From positions 20,466 to 84,465 of IMG/VR virus record IMGVR_UViG_3300017956_000007: 64,000 nucleotides of DNA, one strand, 5' to 3'. Both the position numbers and the translations under genes were made by a program. The notes under the pieces were generated by a model that saw only the letters and a program-made list of their open reading frames with translations, did not search any database and was not told where the DNA came from. Shown here piece after piece: positions 54,962 to 63,500 of this stretch. How positions within the stretch are numbered: the stretch's first letter is position 1; every line of letters begins with the position of its first letter. Origin of the DNA: a virus.

Positions 54962-56159
54962 GTATTTCCTTTAAATTTTGATAAATATACAAACATTCTT
55001 CCGGAGGATATTTTGTGTGTTCTAACAAATAATCAGTATATTTAACAAATTTAAGACAATATTCTTCATCATATGAATCCATTGTTAATAAATGGTGAGT
55101 AAAATCTTCATGCCCCTTATTGAAAAAAATCATTTTTTCCAAAATCATATCCTTTAACATAAACGGTAATTTAGATGGACATATCGTATTAGTGTTTGAA
55201 TTATTATAAGATAATATGTACTGATATTCATTCAATCCTAAATTTTCAATAAATTCTAAAGTATTGTAAATATTAAATATATTATAATTATGAACACAAA
55301 TATTGATAATCAATCCGGATCTGTTCATATTTTCATAAAAAAAATCTTCTTTATCTTTCAATAACTCAATCCATCTATTTAAATTTTTACGAATTATTCT
55401 CATCTTCATACCATATCTACACCACTCACCAACTTGATCAACGCCATCTAAACTAAACATAATTAAAACTTTTTTTAATTTTTTTATTAATTTTTCACCC
55501 GATTCATTTATAAATCTTGATCCGTTAGTAATCATGCCAAAACCAAAATCATCATCTACCGTTTTTAATATTTTTTCAAAAAATTCATTGTCAAATTTTT
55601 TTTGAATTGTCGGTTCTCCTCCAGATAATATTAAATGCTTTAAGGTTGGTAAATATTTTTCAATTTCAAATGACGTAGGTTTTTTCAATGAATTTGTAAA
55701 AGATCTATTTCCCAAATTATTTAATCTGAATCCTGTAGGTCCAATGGAATCGCCAATTCTATTTACCCATGCTGAACTTGCCCTTGGTGTGCATGTTATG
55801 CACATATAGTTACAAGTATTGTCAATCGATAATTCTAAATCCGTAATATATGCCTCAGGAATTATATTATTTTTTATGTAATAATCCGCATTATACTCAT
55901 TATTATAGTGCATTCTTTGAGATCTAAAACGTTTATGACCAGGAGATTTCTCATGCATATGACATATTTTACAACCTTCCAATTTTTCACCATTTATCAT
56001 TTGTTGTCTATGTAAATCCATCTCCTCTCCATAAAATGCTTCTCTTATATCAACGTGAGATTTTTTCAAATCGGTATAATGACAACAAGTTCTGAGTCTA
56101 CCATTTGGATTTTCAAGCATTTTTCTGAAAGGTGCCATGCAAAAATATTTCTCATTCAT
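54951..56159 (-). CDS. Radical SAM enzyme with N-terminal cysteine domain (subfamily B)
   Basis: The 402 residues show Cys7 (YFCMAPF), Cys25-Cys26 (RTCCHY), Cys63 and Cys66 (CKICHMHEKS), then Cys116, Cys120 and Cys123 (TCNYMCITC). SGGEPTIQ, MITNGSRF and FSLDGVDQVGEWCRYG follow. An INICVHNYNIFNIYNTLEFI block matches VIHNFNILSINDTYKW in the neighbour. The protein ends in a Pro-rich YPPEECLYIYQNLKE. It is the third member of the first A-C-B unit and overlaps its subfamily-C partner by 4 bases (ATGA). Confidence 0.86.
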   Translation of the reverse strand: MNEKYFCMAPFRKMLENPNGRLRTCCHYTDLKKSHVDIREAFYGEEMDLHRQQMINGEKLEGCKICHMHEKSPGHKRFRSQRMHYNNEYNADYYIKNNIIPEAYITDLELSIDNTCNYMCITCTPRASSAWVNRIGDSIGPTGFRLNNLGNRSFTNSLKKPTSFEIEKYLPTLKHLILSGGEPTIQKKFDNEFFEKILKTVDDDFGFGMITNGSRFINESGEKLIKKLKKVLIMFSLDGVDQVGEWCRYGMKMRIIRKNLNRWIELLKDKEDFFYENMNRSGLIINICVHNYNIFNIYNTLEFIENLGLNEYQYILSYNNSNTNTICPSKLPFMLKDMILEKMIFFNKGHEDFTHHLLTMDSYDEEYCLKFVKYTDYLLEHTKYPPEECLYIYQNLKEIHGW

Positions 56160-57457
56160 TTTCTAAACAATTCCTTATCATGAAAATAAAATTTCGAAAA
56201 ATAATCATTAAAATTTTGATCTAAAATATGATCCATTCTATCTCTATAATATAAAAATTTATTAAAATATCTATGATTCATTTTATTATTGCAAAGATAA
56301 TTTTTTATATTTTTTAAATTGAATAAAAAATTATTTTTCATTTTTTTATTTTTATGATTAAGAATCATTCTCTCAGTAGAATCAAAATCGGACATTATTT
56401 CTTTACCATATTCATGCATTATTAAAGATGGATCTAAATATAATGGACTTTGAACAATAGAACTTTCCATTCTCAAATCAATGTCCAAAAATGATTCAAA
56501 TATATTTTCAATATCTAAAATTTGAAATATAGAGGTTGTACAAGTTATATATTTTTTTGTATTGAAATTAATTTTTTTAAATTTTTTAATATTTTTTAGT
56601 AATTTATTCCAATCACCACCTTTTCTAAAATATTCATAAATATTTTTACCTCCATCTATAGAAATAACTATTGAGCTGGCATAATATGATTTTAATAATT
56701 CATTTAAATACTCAACATCAAAATCAACATTAAAATTAGTATGAAATGATATATAAATTTTATGTGCGTTTGGGTGTTTTCTCAATTTTTCTAATGCGTA
56801 CCAAAATTTTTTTTGATATAGAAGTTCTCCTCCACTAAAATCAATTCTTTCCAATTTTTTAAAATTTTTGCACAAGTCATCAATAATTGAATCTATCTGA
56901 TCGTATGTCATTTCTATTTTTAGATTATCATTATCATTTTTTCTATGTTCTTTACCAGTCAACTGTGTAATTTCCAATAAATGATCAAATTCATTGTATT
57001 CTAAATTATTCACTAAACGAGACCATTTGCTAGAAAATACATCACTACAATGTAAACAACTAAAATTACAAGAATTACTAAATCTAAATTCAATTGTTCT
57101 TAACCCATTATTATCCATTAAGTAGTTTTCATCCAAACAACTTAGTATACTCTGATTATCAAATTCGGATAACTGGCACAATTCTTGTCTATCGTTGAAA
57201 AATAATCCGTCAATAATTTTGAAATCATTTCTCATAGATTTTAAATTATTTTCTTCCATTTTTTGACATGTATCGCATCCTTGCGGCCATACATCATTAG
57301 ATAATAATTTTCTCACATTTATAAAATTTTCATTATTATAAACTTCAGAAGGCAATATTGATTTGGAAAATTCACTTAGAGAATCAGATTGTCTTGGACA
57401 TGTAGTTATTTTTGAATTTTTATAATTCAATCCAGATAATGCATAGTAACAAAACAT
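56156..57457 (-). CDS. Radical SAM enzyme (subfamily C)
   Basis: The 433-residue paralogue of the gene at 51632-52921 has Cys3 (FCYYALSGLNYKN), Cys20 (TTCPRQSD), Cys61 and Cys64 (GCDTCQKME) and the radical SAM motif at Cys130, Cys134 and Cys137 (SCNFSCLHC). SGGELLYQK, FHTNFNVDFD, ISIDGGKNIYEYFR and VQSPLYLDPSLIMHE also match in order. The end, HILDQNFNDYFSKF, matches the paralogue's last segment. It belongs to the first A-C-B unit; the one-base and 4-base overlaps with its neighbours point to coordinated expression. Confidence 0.86.
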   Translation of the reverse strand: MFCYYALSGLNYKNSKITTCPRQSDSLSEFSKSILPSEVYNNENFINVRKLLSNDVWPQGCDTCQKMEENNLKSMRNDFKIIDGLFFNDRQELCQLSEFDNQSILSCLDENYLMDNNGLRTIEFRFSNSCNFSCLHCSDVFSSKWSRLVNNLEYNEFDHLLEITQLTGKEHRKNDNDNLKIEMTYDQIDSIIDDLCKNFKKLERIDFSGGELLYQKKFWYALEKLRKHPNAHKIYISFHTNFNVDFDVEYLNELLKSYYASSIVISIDGGKNIYEYFRKGGDWNKLLKNIKKFKKINFNTKKYITCTTSIFQILDIENIFESFLDIDLRMESSIVQSPLYLDPSLIMHEYGKEIMSDFDSTERMILNHKNKKMKNNFLFNLKNIKNYLCNNKMNHRYFNKFLYYRDRMDHILDQNFNDYFSKFYFHDKELFRK

Positions 57458-58437
57458 TAAAATTCCATATTTTTTATTACACTACGTTTTCCTTTATCAC
57501 CACAAGTTAAATAACATCTAGGAATATGTAATTCATGATTTTTTTTCCAACTTTCTTCTAGTATTCTAGAGTACCAACTAGATTCAACAATATCTGTTAA
57601 TTTGTTTACATATAAATTATTAAAATCTTTTCCCATTTTCATTAAAACTTTTCTAATCTGTTCAGCTTCTTTCGACACTATTTCATCATATAGATGACAA
57701 CATGGCCAAACTCTACCATCAACTCCTATGTAAATTTCATTGTCTGTTTTATGTCTACATAAAATATTAGGATTCTCATAATTTAAAGTATATGCTTTAT
57801 GTTCAATTACCTCATAATTTAAATCCATTTTAGATTGTTGTGATTTAAATTTTGCCGTTCCAAGAGTGTTTCTCCAACTTTTTCTAGTTGCAAATTTCAT
57901 ATTATTTTTTTTGGCAATATTCCTAGCATCTTCAATTTCATGCTCATTATAATCAAATATTATAAATTGCCAAACAGACTTTCCTCCAGTTGAATGATAA
58001 CTATTAACATTTTCCCAAACTTTTTCTAATGAAACATTTTCCCTATAAAAATTGGTTTTTACCCCGTCTATTGCCCAATGAATGTAAAATCTATCTTTCG
58101 AATTTTTAGACATTTGACCTAAACTCTGCCAAAAATTACCACTTCTCGTTCCTCCGTTTGTAGACATTTCAATAGTTTTTACATTTTTTTCATATAAAAA
58201 ATAAAAAATTATATCTTCCAAATCTAAATTTGTGATTGGATCACCCAGAACACCACATAATTTTAAATTCACATCTTTTAAATTAATATCATTAAACCAT
58301 CTATGTATGTCAGCAAAATCTAAATATTTTTTCAAATATTTTTCCTGTCTTTCATCAAGCATTGTTCTCATGCAACCAGAACATTTTGCATTGCAGAGAG
58401 TTGATACTTCTATTTCAATTTTTTTTATTTCAAACAT
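57457..58437 (-). CDS. Radical SAM/SPASM enzyme (subfamily A)
   Basis: The 326 residues have the motif at Cys15, Cys19 and Cys22 (LCNAKCSGC), a replaced GGEP (LCGVLGDPIT), STNGGTR, WAIDGVKTNFYR and GGKSVWQFIIFDYNEHEIE. The C-terminal SPASM-like region contains CRHKT, PCCHLYDE and CYLTCGDKG. It is the paralogue of the gene at 52918-53868 and the first member of the first A-C-B unit. The 13-base overlap with the upstream subfamily-A gene joins the cluster. Confidence 0.87.
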   Translation of the reverse strand: MFEIKKIEIEVSTLCNAKCSGCMRTMLDERQEKYLKKYLDFADIHRWFNDINLKDVNLKLCGVLGDPITNLDLEDIIFYFLYEKNVKTIEMSTNGGTRSGNFWQSLGQMSKNSKDRFYIHWAIDGVKTNFYRENVSLEKVWENVNSYHSTGGKSVWQFIIFDYNEHEIEDARNIAKKNNMKFATRKSWRNTLGTAKFKSQQSKMDLNYEVIEHKAYTLNYENPNILCRHKTDNEIYIGVDGRVWPCCHLYDEIVSKEAEQIRKVLMKMGKDFNNLYVNKLTDIVESSWYSRILEESWKKNHELHIPRCYLTCGDKGKRSVIKNMEF

Positions 58438-59510
58438 TTGTGACTACATTCTACAAAACAGTTTTGTTTATTTTTCCAAGAGGAAATAACTTTATACCAA
58501 TGGTGACTATTAATAACGTCTTCGATTGTGTTTTTATTTAAATCAAAACATTTCTTATCTTTGACCCATAATGAATCTTTAAACTCAATTTCACGATTAG
58601 AAAAATTACTTTTTTTAATTTTATAAGGATGACTGACCCAACTGCAAGGGTACATTATACCTTCAGCATCAATGTATTTACCATAATCTCCTTTAAAGCA
58701 TTTAGGAGTTATCAAATCAGTCTCATATAATTTAGCCTCATCATCACATCTTTTCAAATATTCATTATACTTTTTAGTTTTTTCTCGCCTTAAATCAATG
58801 TACTTAATTTTATCACTCATTAACACATATTGATTTCTAAAATGAACCGGATATTTTCCTATAAACTCCTCGGACGGCTGCAAAGGATCATAACCGAGAA
58901 ATTGATCAATATATTTTTCATGTTTTTTTCCAAAATTAGTTGAATTTACAATTCTAAATTGATCAACATTTAAAGATTGTGCTTTATCTTTTATATTATT
59001 CAAATGATTTTGATTGAAACTAAAAACAATGGTTGACCATTTTACAAGTGCTTCTGATTTTACAACTTCTTTAATACCAGTTTCAATGGTATCCCAGTCA
59101 GAATTAACTCTATATTTTTGATTCGATTCTTGATCCCATCCATCTATTGAAAAAACCACAGTATCGTATATATTTAAATGAGAACTTAATTCATTCCACC
59201 ACTCTGCTTTTTTATAGCTGCCATTCGTGATTATCTTAATTTCTAAATCTTTTTTAATATTTTTTAAATATTCAATTATTCGAATTATGTCTTTGCAATA
59301 TATAGGGTCCCCTTGTCCGCCACAAAAATCTATATATTTAACATAATCATTAATGAATTTTTCAGTAAAATTTTTTTTAAAAAAATTTAAATTCAACTCA
59401 GTTATTTTATAACTACCGGGATATTCTGTTCTAGGACATCTGGGACATTTTAGTGCGCATTTTGAAGATAATTCAATATGCCAATGTGCAAATAAATTAT
59501 TATAATTCAT
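58425..59510 (-). CDS. Radical SAM/SPASM enzyme (subfamily A, longer form)
   Basis: The 361 residues contain Cys18, Cys22 and Cys25 (KCALKCPRC), FCGGQGDPIYC in the GGEP position, ITNGSYK, FSIDGWDQESNQKYRVN and a WSTIVFSFNQNHLN block. The C-terminal cysteines (PKCFKGDYG, PCSWVS, NCFVECSHKCL) keep a SPASM-like layout but with PCS instead of PCC. It resembles the gene at 43019 more than the other two subfamily-A genes in its length and in the VNSDWDTIE segment. It overlaps the SDR-like gene upstream by 11 bases. Confidence 0.86.
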   Translation of the reverse strand: MNYNNLFAHWHIELSSKCALKCPRCPRTEYPGSYKITELNLNFFKKNFTEKFINDYVKYIDFCGGQGDPIYCKDIIRIIEYLKNIKKDLEIKIITNGSYKKAEWWNELSSHLNIYDTVVFSIDGWDQESNQKYRVNSDWDTIETGIKEVVKSEALVKWSTIVFSFNQNHLNNIKDKAQSLNVDQFRIVNSTNFGKKHEKYIDQFLGYDPLQPSEEFIGKYPVHFRNQYVLMSDKIKYIDLRREKTKKYNEYLKRCDDEAKLYETDLITPKCFKGDYGKYIDAEGIMYPCSWVSHPYKIKKSNFSNREIEFKDSLWVKDKKCFDLNKNTIEDVINSHHWYKVISSWKNKQNCFVECSHKCLK

Positions 59511-60057
59511 TTCTTGTTTCTATTACCATTTCACCTATCAAAAAATCGACAGGTGTGTTCAATAAATATGTTATTAGATTGTAATATTCGATTTCCGTAA
59601 TTCCTCTTCCCTTCCATTCTTTTTTATTTCTATTGATTTCCGTGTCTAACAATCCTAATTTTAAATTTGTAACTTTGAAATTTATTTTTTTACTTTGAAA
59701 TTGCTTAAAAGACATTTTGCAAAGTTCATCCAATGCCGTTTTTATAGATAAATTTGAAGTTAAATTATCATAATTTTTAAAATGTGTATTTATTGAGCCC
59801 GTATTGATTATATAACCATCTTTATTAAATTTTTTCCAACACTTTATAATATCATATAATAGAGTATATTGTGAGTGATCTCCAGACCATGCGTGATTAA
59901 TAAAAACATCATAATCAATACTTTTTCTGATGATTTCATGTCTATCTTTTTCTGATGAGATATCAAAACCTGTTGATCTTGAATAATCTATTGCTGAAAA
60001 TTTTTTAACAATAATATTTCCTATTCCATAAGATCCTCCAACGATAGCAACTCTCAT
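59500..60057 (-). CDS. Short-chain dehydrogenase/reductase-like protein without catalytic tyrosine
   Basis: The 185 residues begin with the Rossmann signature VAIVGGSYGIGNIIVKKF, continue with DVFINHAWSG in the place of the 'NNAG' motif, and IINTGSINTHF where the catalytic serine strand lies. The active-site YxxxK appears as NLSIK in SNLSIKTALDEL: the lysine is present but the tyrosine is replaced by Asn. The protein is also shorter than a typical SDR (about 250). It may bind a nucleotide cofactor without oxidoreduction, or use another residue. It lies 1 base from the radical SAM gene upstream. Confidence 0.72.
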   Translation of the reverse strand: MRVAIVGGSYGIGNIIVKKFSAIDYSRSTGFDISSEKDRHEIIRKSIDYDVFINHAWSGDHSQYTLLYDIIKCWKKFNKDGYIINTGSINTHFKNYDNLTSNLSIKTALDELCKMSFKQFQSKKINFKVTNLKLGLLDTEINRNKKEWKGRGITEIEYYNLITYLLNTPVDFLIGEMVIETRNEL

Positions 60058-60058
60058 A

Positions 60059-61192
60059 TCAATCCTTAAATAATTGCATAGTGGTTTGATCTATTTCATA
60101 ATTACTATTTTTTTGTGAAACAATTTCATAATCTAAATATTTTGTATGATTTTTAAATAAAGAATCAATATCGTGATCATTTTTTGCTTTTGTTATACAT
60201 AAACCACATCCACAAAATGTTTTAGGACATGTTATCATTGGAATTTTTTTATCGGAATATAAAAATTTTGATAAATCATCAATAATTTTATCAAAATTAG
60301 AAATATTTCCTAATGGGGCAACTTCTCCGTTCAAATTAACCGCACAAGTCTGATGAGTCCAAACCTTATCTAATTCTTGATTCAAAAATAAAAAATACCA
60401 ATTAATCATGCACTTCCATCCTTGAAAATTAGTAGATGGTAAAAAATATGCATCATGGTCATTAACTTTAAAACATCTACCTCCACAACAAGGTCTACCC
60501 AATCCTTTTTGACTATCTCCTTTTTTAGATGTTTCTTGACCTTTATTGTTCCAAAATTTTCTGAACCATTTCATCTGATCTCTACTGTAAACATGTGTAT
60601 AACCGTAAGATATAGACAATTCATCATTGATATCATCTCCTATAATTCTTGGTATGTAATTAACTCCCTCTTTTTCCAACAAATCACACAAATCCACACA
60701 CTCATCAAAAAAGTTTTTATGAAACATGACATTGACTTTATAAGTTTTTTTCAATTCTATTATATTTTCTATTACTACTTTTTTTTGTTTTTCCGTTGAT
60801 TCGCAATGATATGAAATTGTTCCAGTTGTTGTATATTTTTTAACTTTTTCTAAATTTTTTTTACCAAACCATCCATTAGTTGTTAATCCTCTAGAATAAT
60901 TTGAATAATTATCAGAGATATATTGCATAAAATCAAAAAACGCAGGATTTAATGTAGGTTCACCTCCAGTAAATGATAATTTCTTAATGGAAGGTTTTTT
61001 TCTAAAATCATCATACAAAGTTGAGTAGTCATTTACATATTTCATAGTTCGACAAAGTTCTTCAAAATCTGCCATGGGAGACCATTTATTGTTTCTGTGA
61101 GGAGGACAATATGAACATGCATATGAACATCTTCTACCTAAATCCCATATAATTTGAAATCTGTTAGATATATCTTCTATTTTATCAAACAT
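60059..61192 (-). CDS. Radical SAM enzyme (subfamily D)
   Basis: The start chosen is ATG at 61192, 5 bases after GGA and overlapping the upstream gene by 8 bases; a start at 61249 would overlap by 65 bases. The 377-residue product has Cys22, Cys26 and Cys29 in LGRRCSYACSYCPPH and a full TGGEPTLNP, TTNGWF and ISYHCEST. The C-terminal part is cysteine-rich (RPCCGGRCF, WKCMINW, CAVNLNG, CPKTFCGCGLC), indicating one or two auxiliary clusters. It parallels the gene at 46405-47469. It lies next to the amidinotransferase, with which it may share a pathway. Confidence 0.84.
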   Translation of the reverse strand: MFDKIEDISNRFQIIWDLGRRCSYACSYCPPHRNNKWSPMADFEELCRTMKYVNDYSTLYDDFRKKPSIKKLSFTGGEPTLNPAFFDFMQYISDNYSNYSRGLTTNGWFGKKNLEKVKKYTTTGTISYHCESTEKQKKVVIENIIELKKTYKVNVMFHKNFFDECVDLCDLLEKEGVNYIPRIIGDDINDELSISYGYTHVYSRDQMKWFRKFWNNKGQETSKKGDSQKGLGRPCCGGRCFKVNDHDAYFLPSTNFQGWKCMINWYFLFLNQELDKVWTHQTCAVNLNGEVAPLGNISNFDKIIDDLSKFLYSDKKIPMITCPKTFCGCGLCITKAKNDHDIDSLFKNHTKYLDYEIVSQKNSNYEIDQTTMQLFKD

Positions 61193-62198
61193 AGGATTCC
61201 ATTTTTCCAGTTCTAGAAATGTCCTGCGAACAACAATGCGCACCTCCATCCCAAAAATATCTATGTCTATGATTCCAGGTGATCACATCAATCTGGTGTT
61301 TTTCTATATTTTTTATATTTTCAATGTCATTACCAGTAGTTATTATTGTATTTTCATCAACAGAAAGACAGTTAACATCAAACCAAGTTTCTTTCGAATA
61401 GCCTACCCAATCGCTAAGATATTTCATCACATAATCAGTATAAAATCTCTTTTTTCTAGTTTCTTTAAATTCTTTAGGAAATTTAGAGTTGTCTTTGATA
61501 ATAATTTTATCCCAATTTTTCAATTCTTCAGGAATAAATTTTTCCCTCCAGGTCATTAATAATCCTGGACGCAAAAGTGCTATTTTTCCGTCAATATGAC
61601 CTCCAGCAGAAACTTCAATGAATTTATATTCGGTTAATAAAGATTTCATCCACTCTAAACCTTTCTCCGTTCCTTTACCATTTTTAGGATCTTTATCAGC
61701 TGATTGAGTGTGTATAATACAATCTCCGCATTTTATAAAATTTGCAGTTTCCCACAATATCATATTTTTATATTTGTCATATCTTTGTTGAATCTTAATT
61801 TTATTGGAGTGGTCTTCAATTATATCATAATCTTCAGTTTTGTCAATATCTGGTTTCCACATTTTAAATAATTCATAATCATCTAAACAGTCTCTAACAA
61901 CATCCGAATAAAGTGTATGCTCTTCAAATCTTGAATGTATTGCGCCAAAAGTTTGAAACATTTTATTACCATAAAATCCAAATATATCTCTTGGCATTAT
62001 AGGATGATGCAAATCTATTGAAAATTTAGGCTGTATTGGACGTAAAACTTTAACATTTTGTTTCACTAAAATATTTTCCAATTCATTAAGATCTTCATTT
62101 GTCTCATCAATAATTTTATCTAACCCTTTAATATCGCAAGATTTGTAAGAAATACCTACCAAACACTTTTCTAATTTTGTAAATTCATCATGTATCAT
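61185..62198 (-). CDS. Amidinotransferase-family protein (glycine/inosamine amidinotransferase-like)
   Basis: Start ATG at 62198 is chosen because AGGAAG lies 6 bases upstream; an ATG at 62228 would enlarge the overlap with the next gene. The 337-residue product has the amidinotransferase fold pattern: IMPRDIFGFYGNKM near residue 68, ANFIKCGDCII at about 152-162, the catalytic His201 in SAGGHIDGKI with Asp203, and the nucleophile Cys322 in GGAHCCSQDI. The family moves the amidino group of arginine onto glycine or an aminocyclitol. The neighbouring aminotransferase gene could supply the amine acceptor. The acceptor itself cannot be read from sequence. Confidence 0.84.
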   Translation of the reverse strand: MIHDEFTKLEKCLVGISYKSCDIKGLDKIIDETNEDLNELENILVKQNVKVLRPIQPKFSIDLHHPIMPRDIFGFYGNKMFQTFGAIHSRFEEHTLYSDVVRDCLDDYELFKMWKPDIDKTEDYDIIEDHSNKIKIQQRYDKYKNMILWETANFIKCGDCIIHTQSADKDPKNGKGTEKGLEWMKSLLTEYKFIEVSAGGHIDGKIALLRPGLLMTWREKFIPEELKNWDKIIIKDNSKFPKEFKETRKKRFYTDYVMKYLSDWVGYSKETWFDVNCLSVDENTIITTGNDIENIKNIEKHQIDVITWNHRHRYFWDGGAHCCSQDISRTGKMESYV

Positions 62199-62727
62199 AT
62201 AATACTTCCTTATTACTCCAATTATCATCCATAAAAGATAAAATTATTGTGGTTCTAGTACCATTAATAATTTGTTTTTCAACACCATGCGGTATTTGAC
62301 TTAAATCGTAAGTATGCAAACCGACAGTATTGAACTCTACCGCACGATTTATTTTAAAATCAACTGTAAATTTTTCATTCGAATAAAATGTAGTTCCAGG
62401 CCCATCACCGTCCAAATATATTAATATAGTTTTTTTTCTTTCTGGATGATCATTATGAGGTTTTAACCAAAAACCATTTTTATCTTTACATATTTCTATT
62501 CTGACATTATTTCTTTTTTCATAGTTTGATAAAATTTTTTCAGCTAAAACTTTATGCTCATCGATAGAATTTTTAGTTATAAAATATCTGTTCACAAGTT
62601 CAGATCTTTTCCCTAAAAAATTTTTATAATCATTGTCTATTTTCAAATTCCTTGATATCTTCTGTGCCAATTTAAGAGTTGATGGTTCTAAAAAATCTTC
62701 TATTATTTTTATATTTAACTTTTCCAT
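62188..62727 (-). CDS. 2-oxoglutarate/Fe(II) oxygenase
   Basis: The 179 residues keep all metal and cosubstrate ligands: His91 and Asp93 in KPHNDHPE, His147 in IPHGVEK, and Arg158 in NGTRTTIILSF. The middle strand IYLDGDGPGTTF is typical of the fold. It differs in sequence from the shorter oxygenase at 40065-40514. The gene overlaps the amidinotransferase by 11 bases and the aminotransferase by 13, so hydroxylation of the same amino or guanidino compound is a natural guess but unproven. Confidence 0.84.
   Translation of the reverse strand: MEKLNIKIIEDFLEPSTLKLAQKISRNLKIDNDYKNFLGKRSELVNRYFITKNSIDEHKVLAEKILSNYEKRNNVRIEICKDKNGFWLKPHNDHPERKKTILIYLDGDGPGTTFYSNEKFTVDFKINRAVEFNTVGLHTYDLSQIPHGVEKQIINGTRTTIILSFMDDNWSNKEVLYDT
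62205..62210 (-). promoter_or_regulatory. Ribosome binding site deciding the start of the amidinotransferase
   Basis: AGGAAG on the minus strand stands 6 bases before ATG 62198. It supports the shorter start over the one at 62228, which lies inside the preceding oxygenase gene. Confidence 0.7.
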
Positions 62728-63500
62728 GACATAATTTTTTCGTGTAATTCTTTAATAATTTTATATTCTTTAATAGTTATTCTCATTTTATTTCCATAAG
62801 ATTTTACTAAAATCTTATGTTCTTTTAATTTCTCTGAAAAATCATAATCACACATAACATAATTAGAATATCCGTTATAGTGATAAAAATCAAACTGTAA
62901 TAAAAAACTCAATGATTTTTTAAATTGATTCATTGAGTTTTTTAACTCATCATTTTCAACCATTTTGCTATATGCCACACTTAATGAATATTCATTAGAT
63001 TCATATCCTCCCCTATACTCCTGAATATGTTCTGTCAAATGACCTGTCATATATCCTATTCTCAATCCTGCCAGACCGTATGCTTTAGAAAAAGATCTCA
63101 GTATAGTGACATTCGGCAACAAATAATCCCAATTATGATTATGATAATGTTGAAAAACATCATCTATGACAACATAATCATAATTAAAATCCACTTCTGT
63201 TTTTGGATTTACAATAAATTGTATAGAAGGTCCTACAGGTTGACAATAGATTTTTTCAAAAACAGGATATAATGAGAAATCCGAATCATATGAAATTTTT
63301 GAAGGCTTTAATACCTCCATTATATTTTTAATTCCTCCCGAAACACCTTCAGTAAAAAATAAATTATCATATTTTAAATAATCTTTAAATTTTGTATAAT
63401 AGTATTGTAAATTAGGATAATTTGACCAATAACCTAGCCCTTCATTTCTATCTAATCTAATATAGTCGTCGGAATATTCTTCTTTTCTAAATCTATTCAT
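62715..63500 (-). CDS. HisC-like PLP-dependent aminotransferase, short form
   Basis: The 261 residues resemble histidinol-phosphate aminotransferase. RLDRNEGLGYW opens the chain, VVIDDVFQHY at about 110-119 provides the PLP-pyridine Asp, and SFSKAYGLAGLRIGY at about 136-150 contains the PLP lysine (Lys139) and the phosphate-binding Arg147. It is about 90 residues shorter than HisC, missing parts of the N-terminal and large domains, yet keeps the cofactor site. Its partner may be a sugar or an amino acid. It overlaps the radical SAM gene upstream by 8 bases. Confidence 0.82.
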   Translation of the reverse strand: MNRFRKEEYSDDYIRLDRNEGLGYWSNYPNLQYYYTKFKDYLKYDNLFFTEGVSGGIKNIMEVLKPSKISYDSDFSLYPVFEKIYCQPVGPSIQFIVNPKTEVDFNYDYVVIDDVFQHYHNHNWDYLLPNVTILRSFSKAYGLAGLRIGYMTGHLTEHIQEYRGGYESNEYSLSVAYSKMVENDELKNSMNQFKKSLSFLLQFDFYHYNGYSNYVMCDYDFSEKLKEHKILVKSYGNKMRITIKEYKIIKELHEKIMSWKS

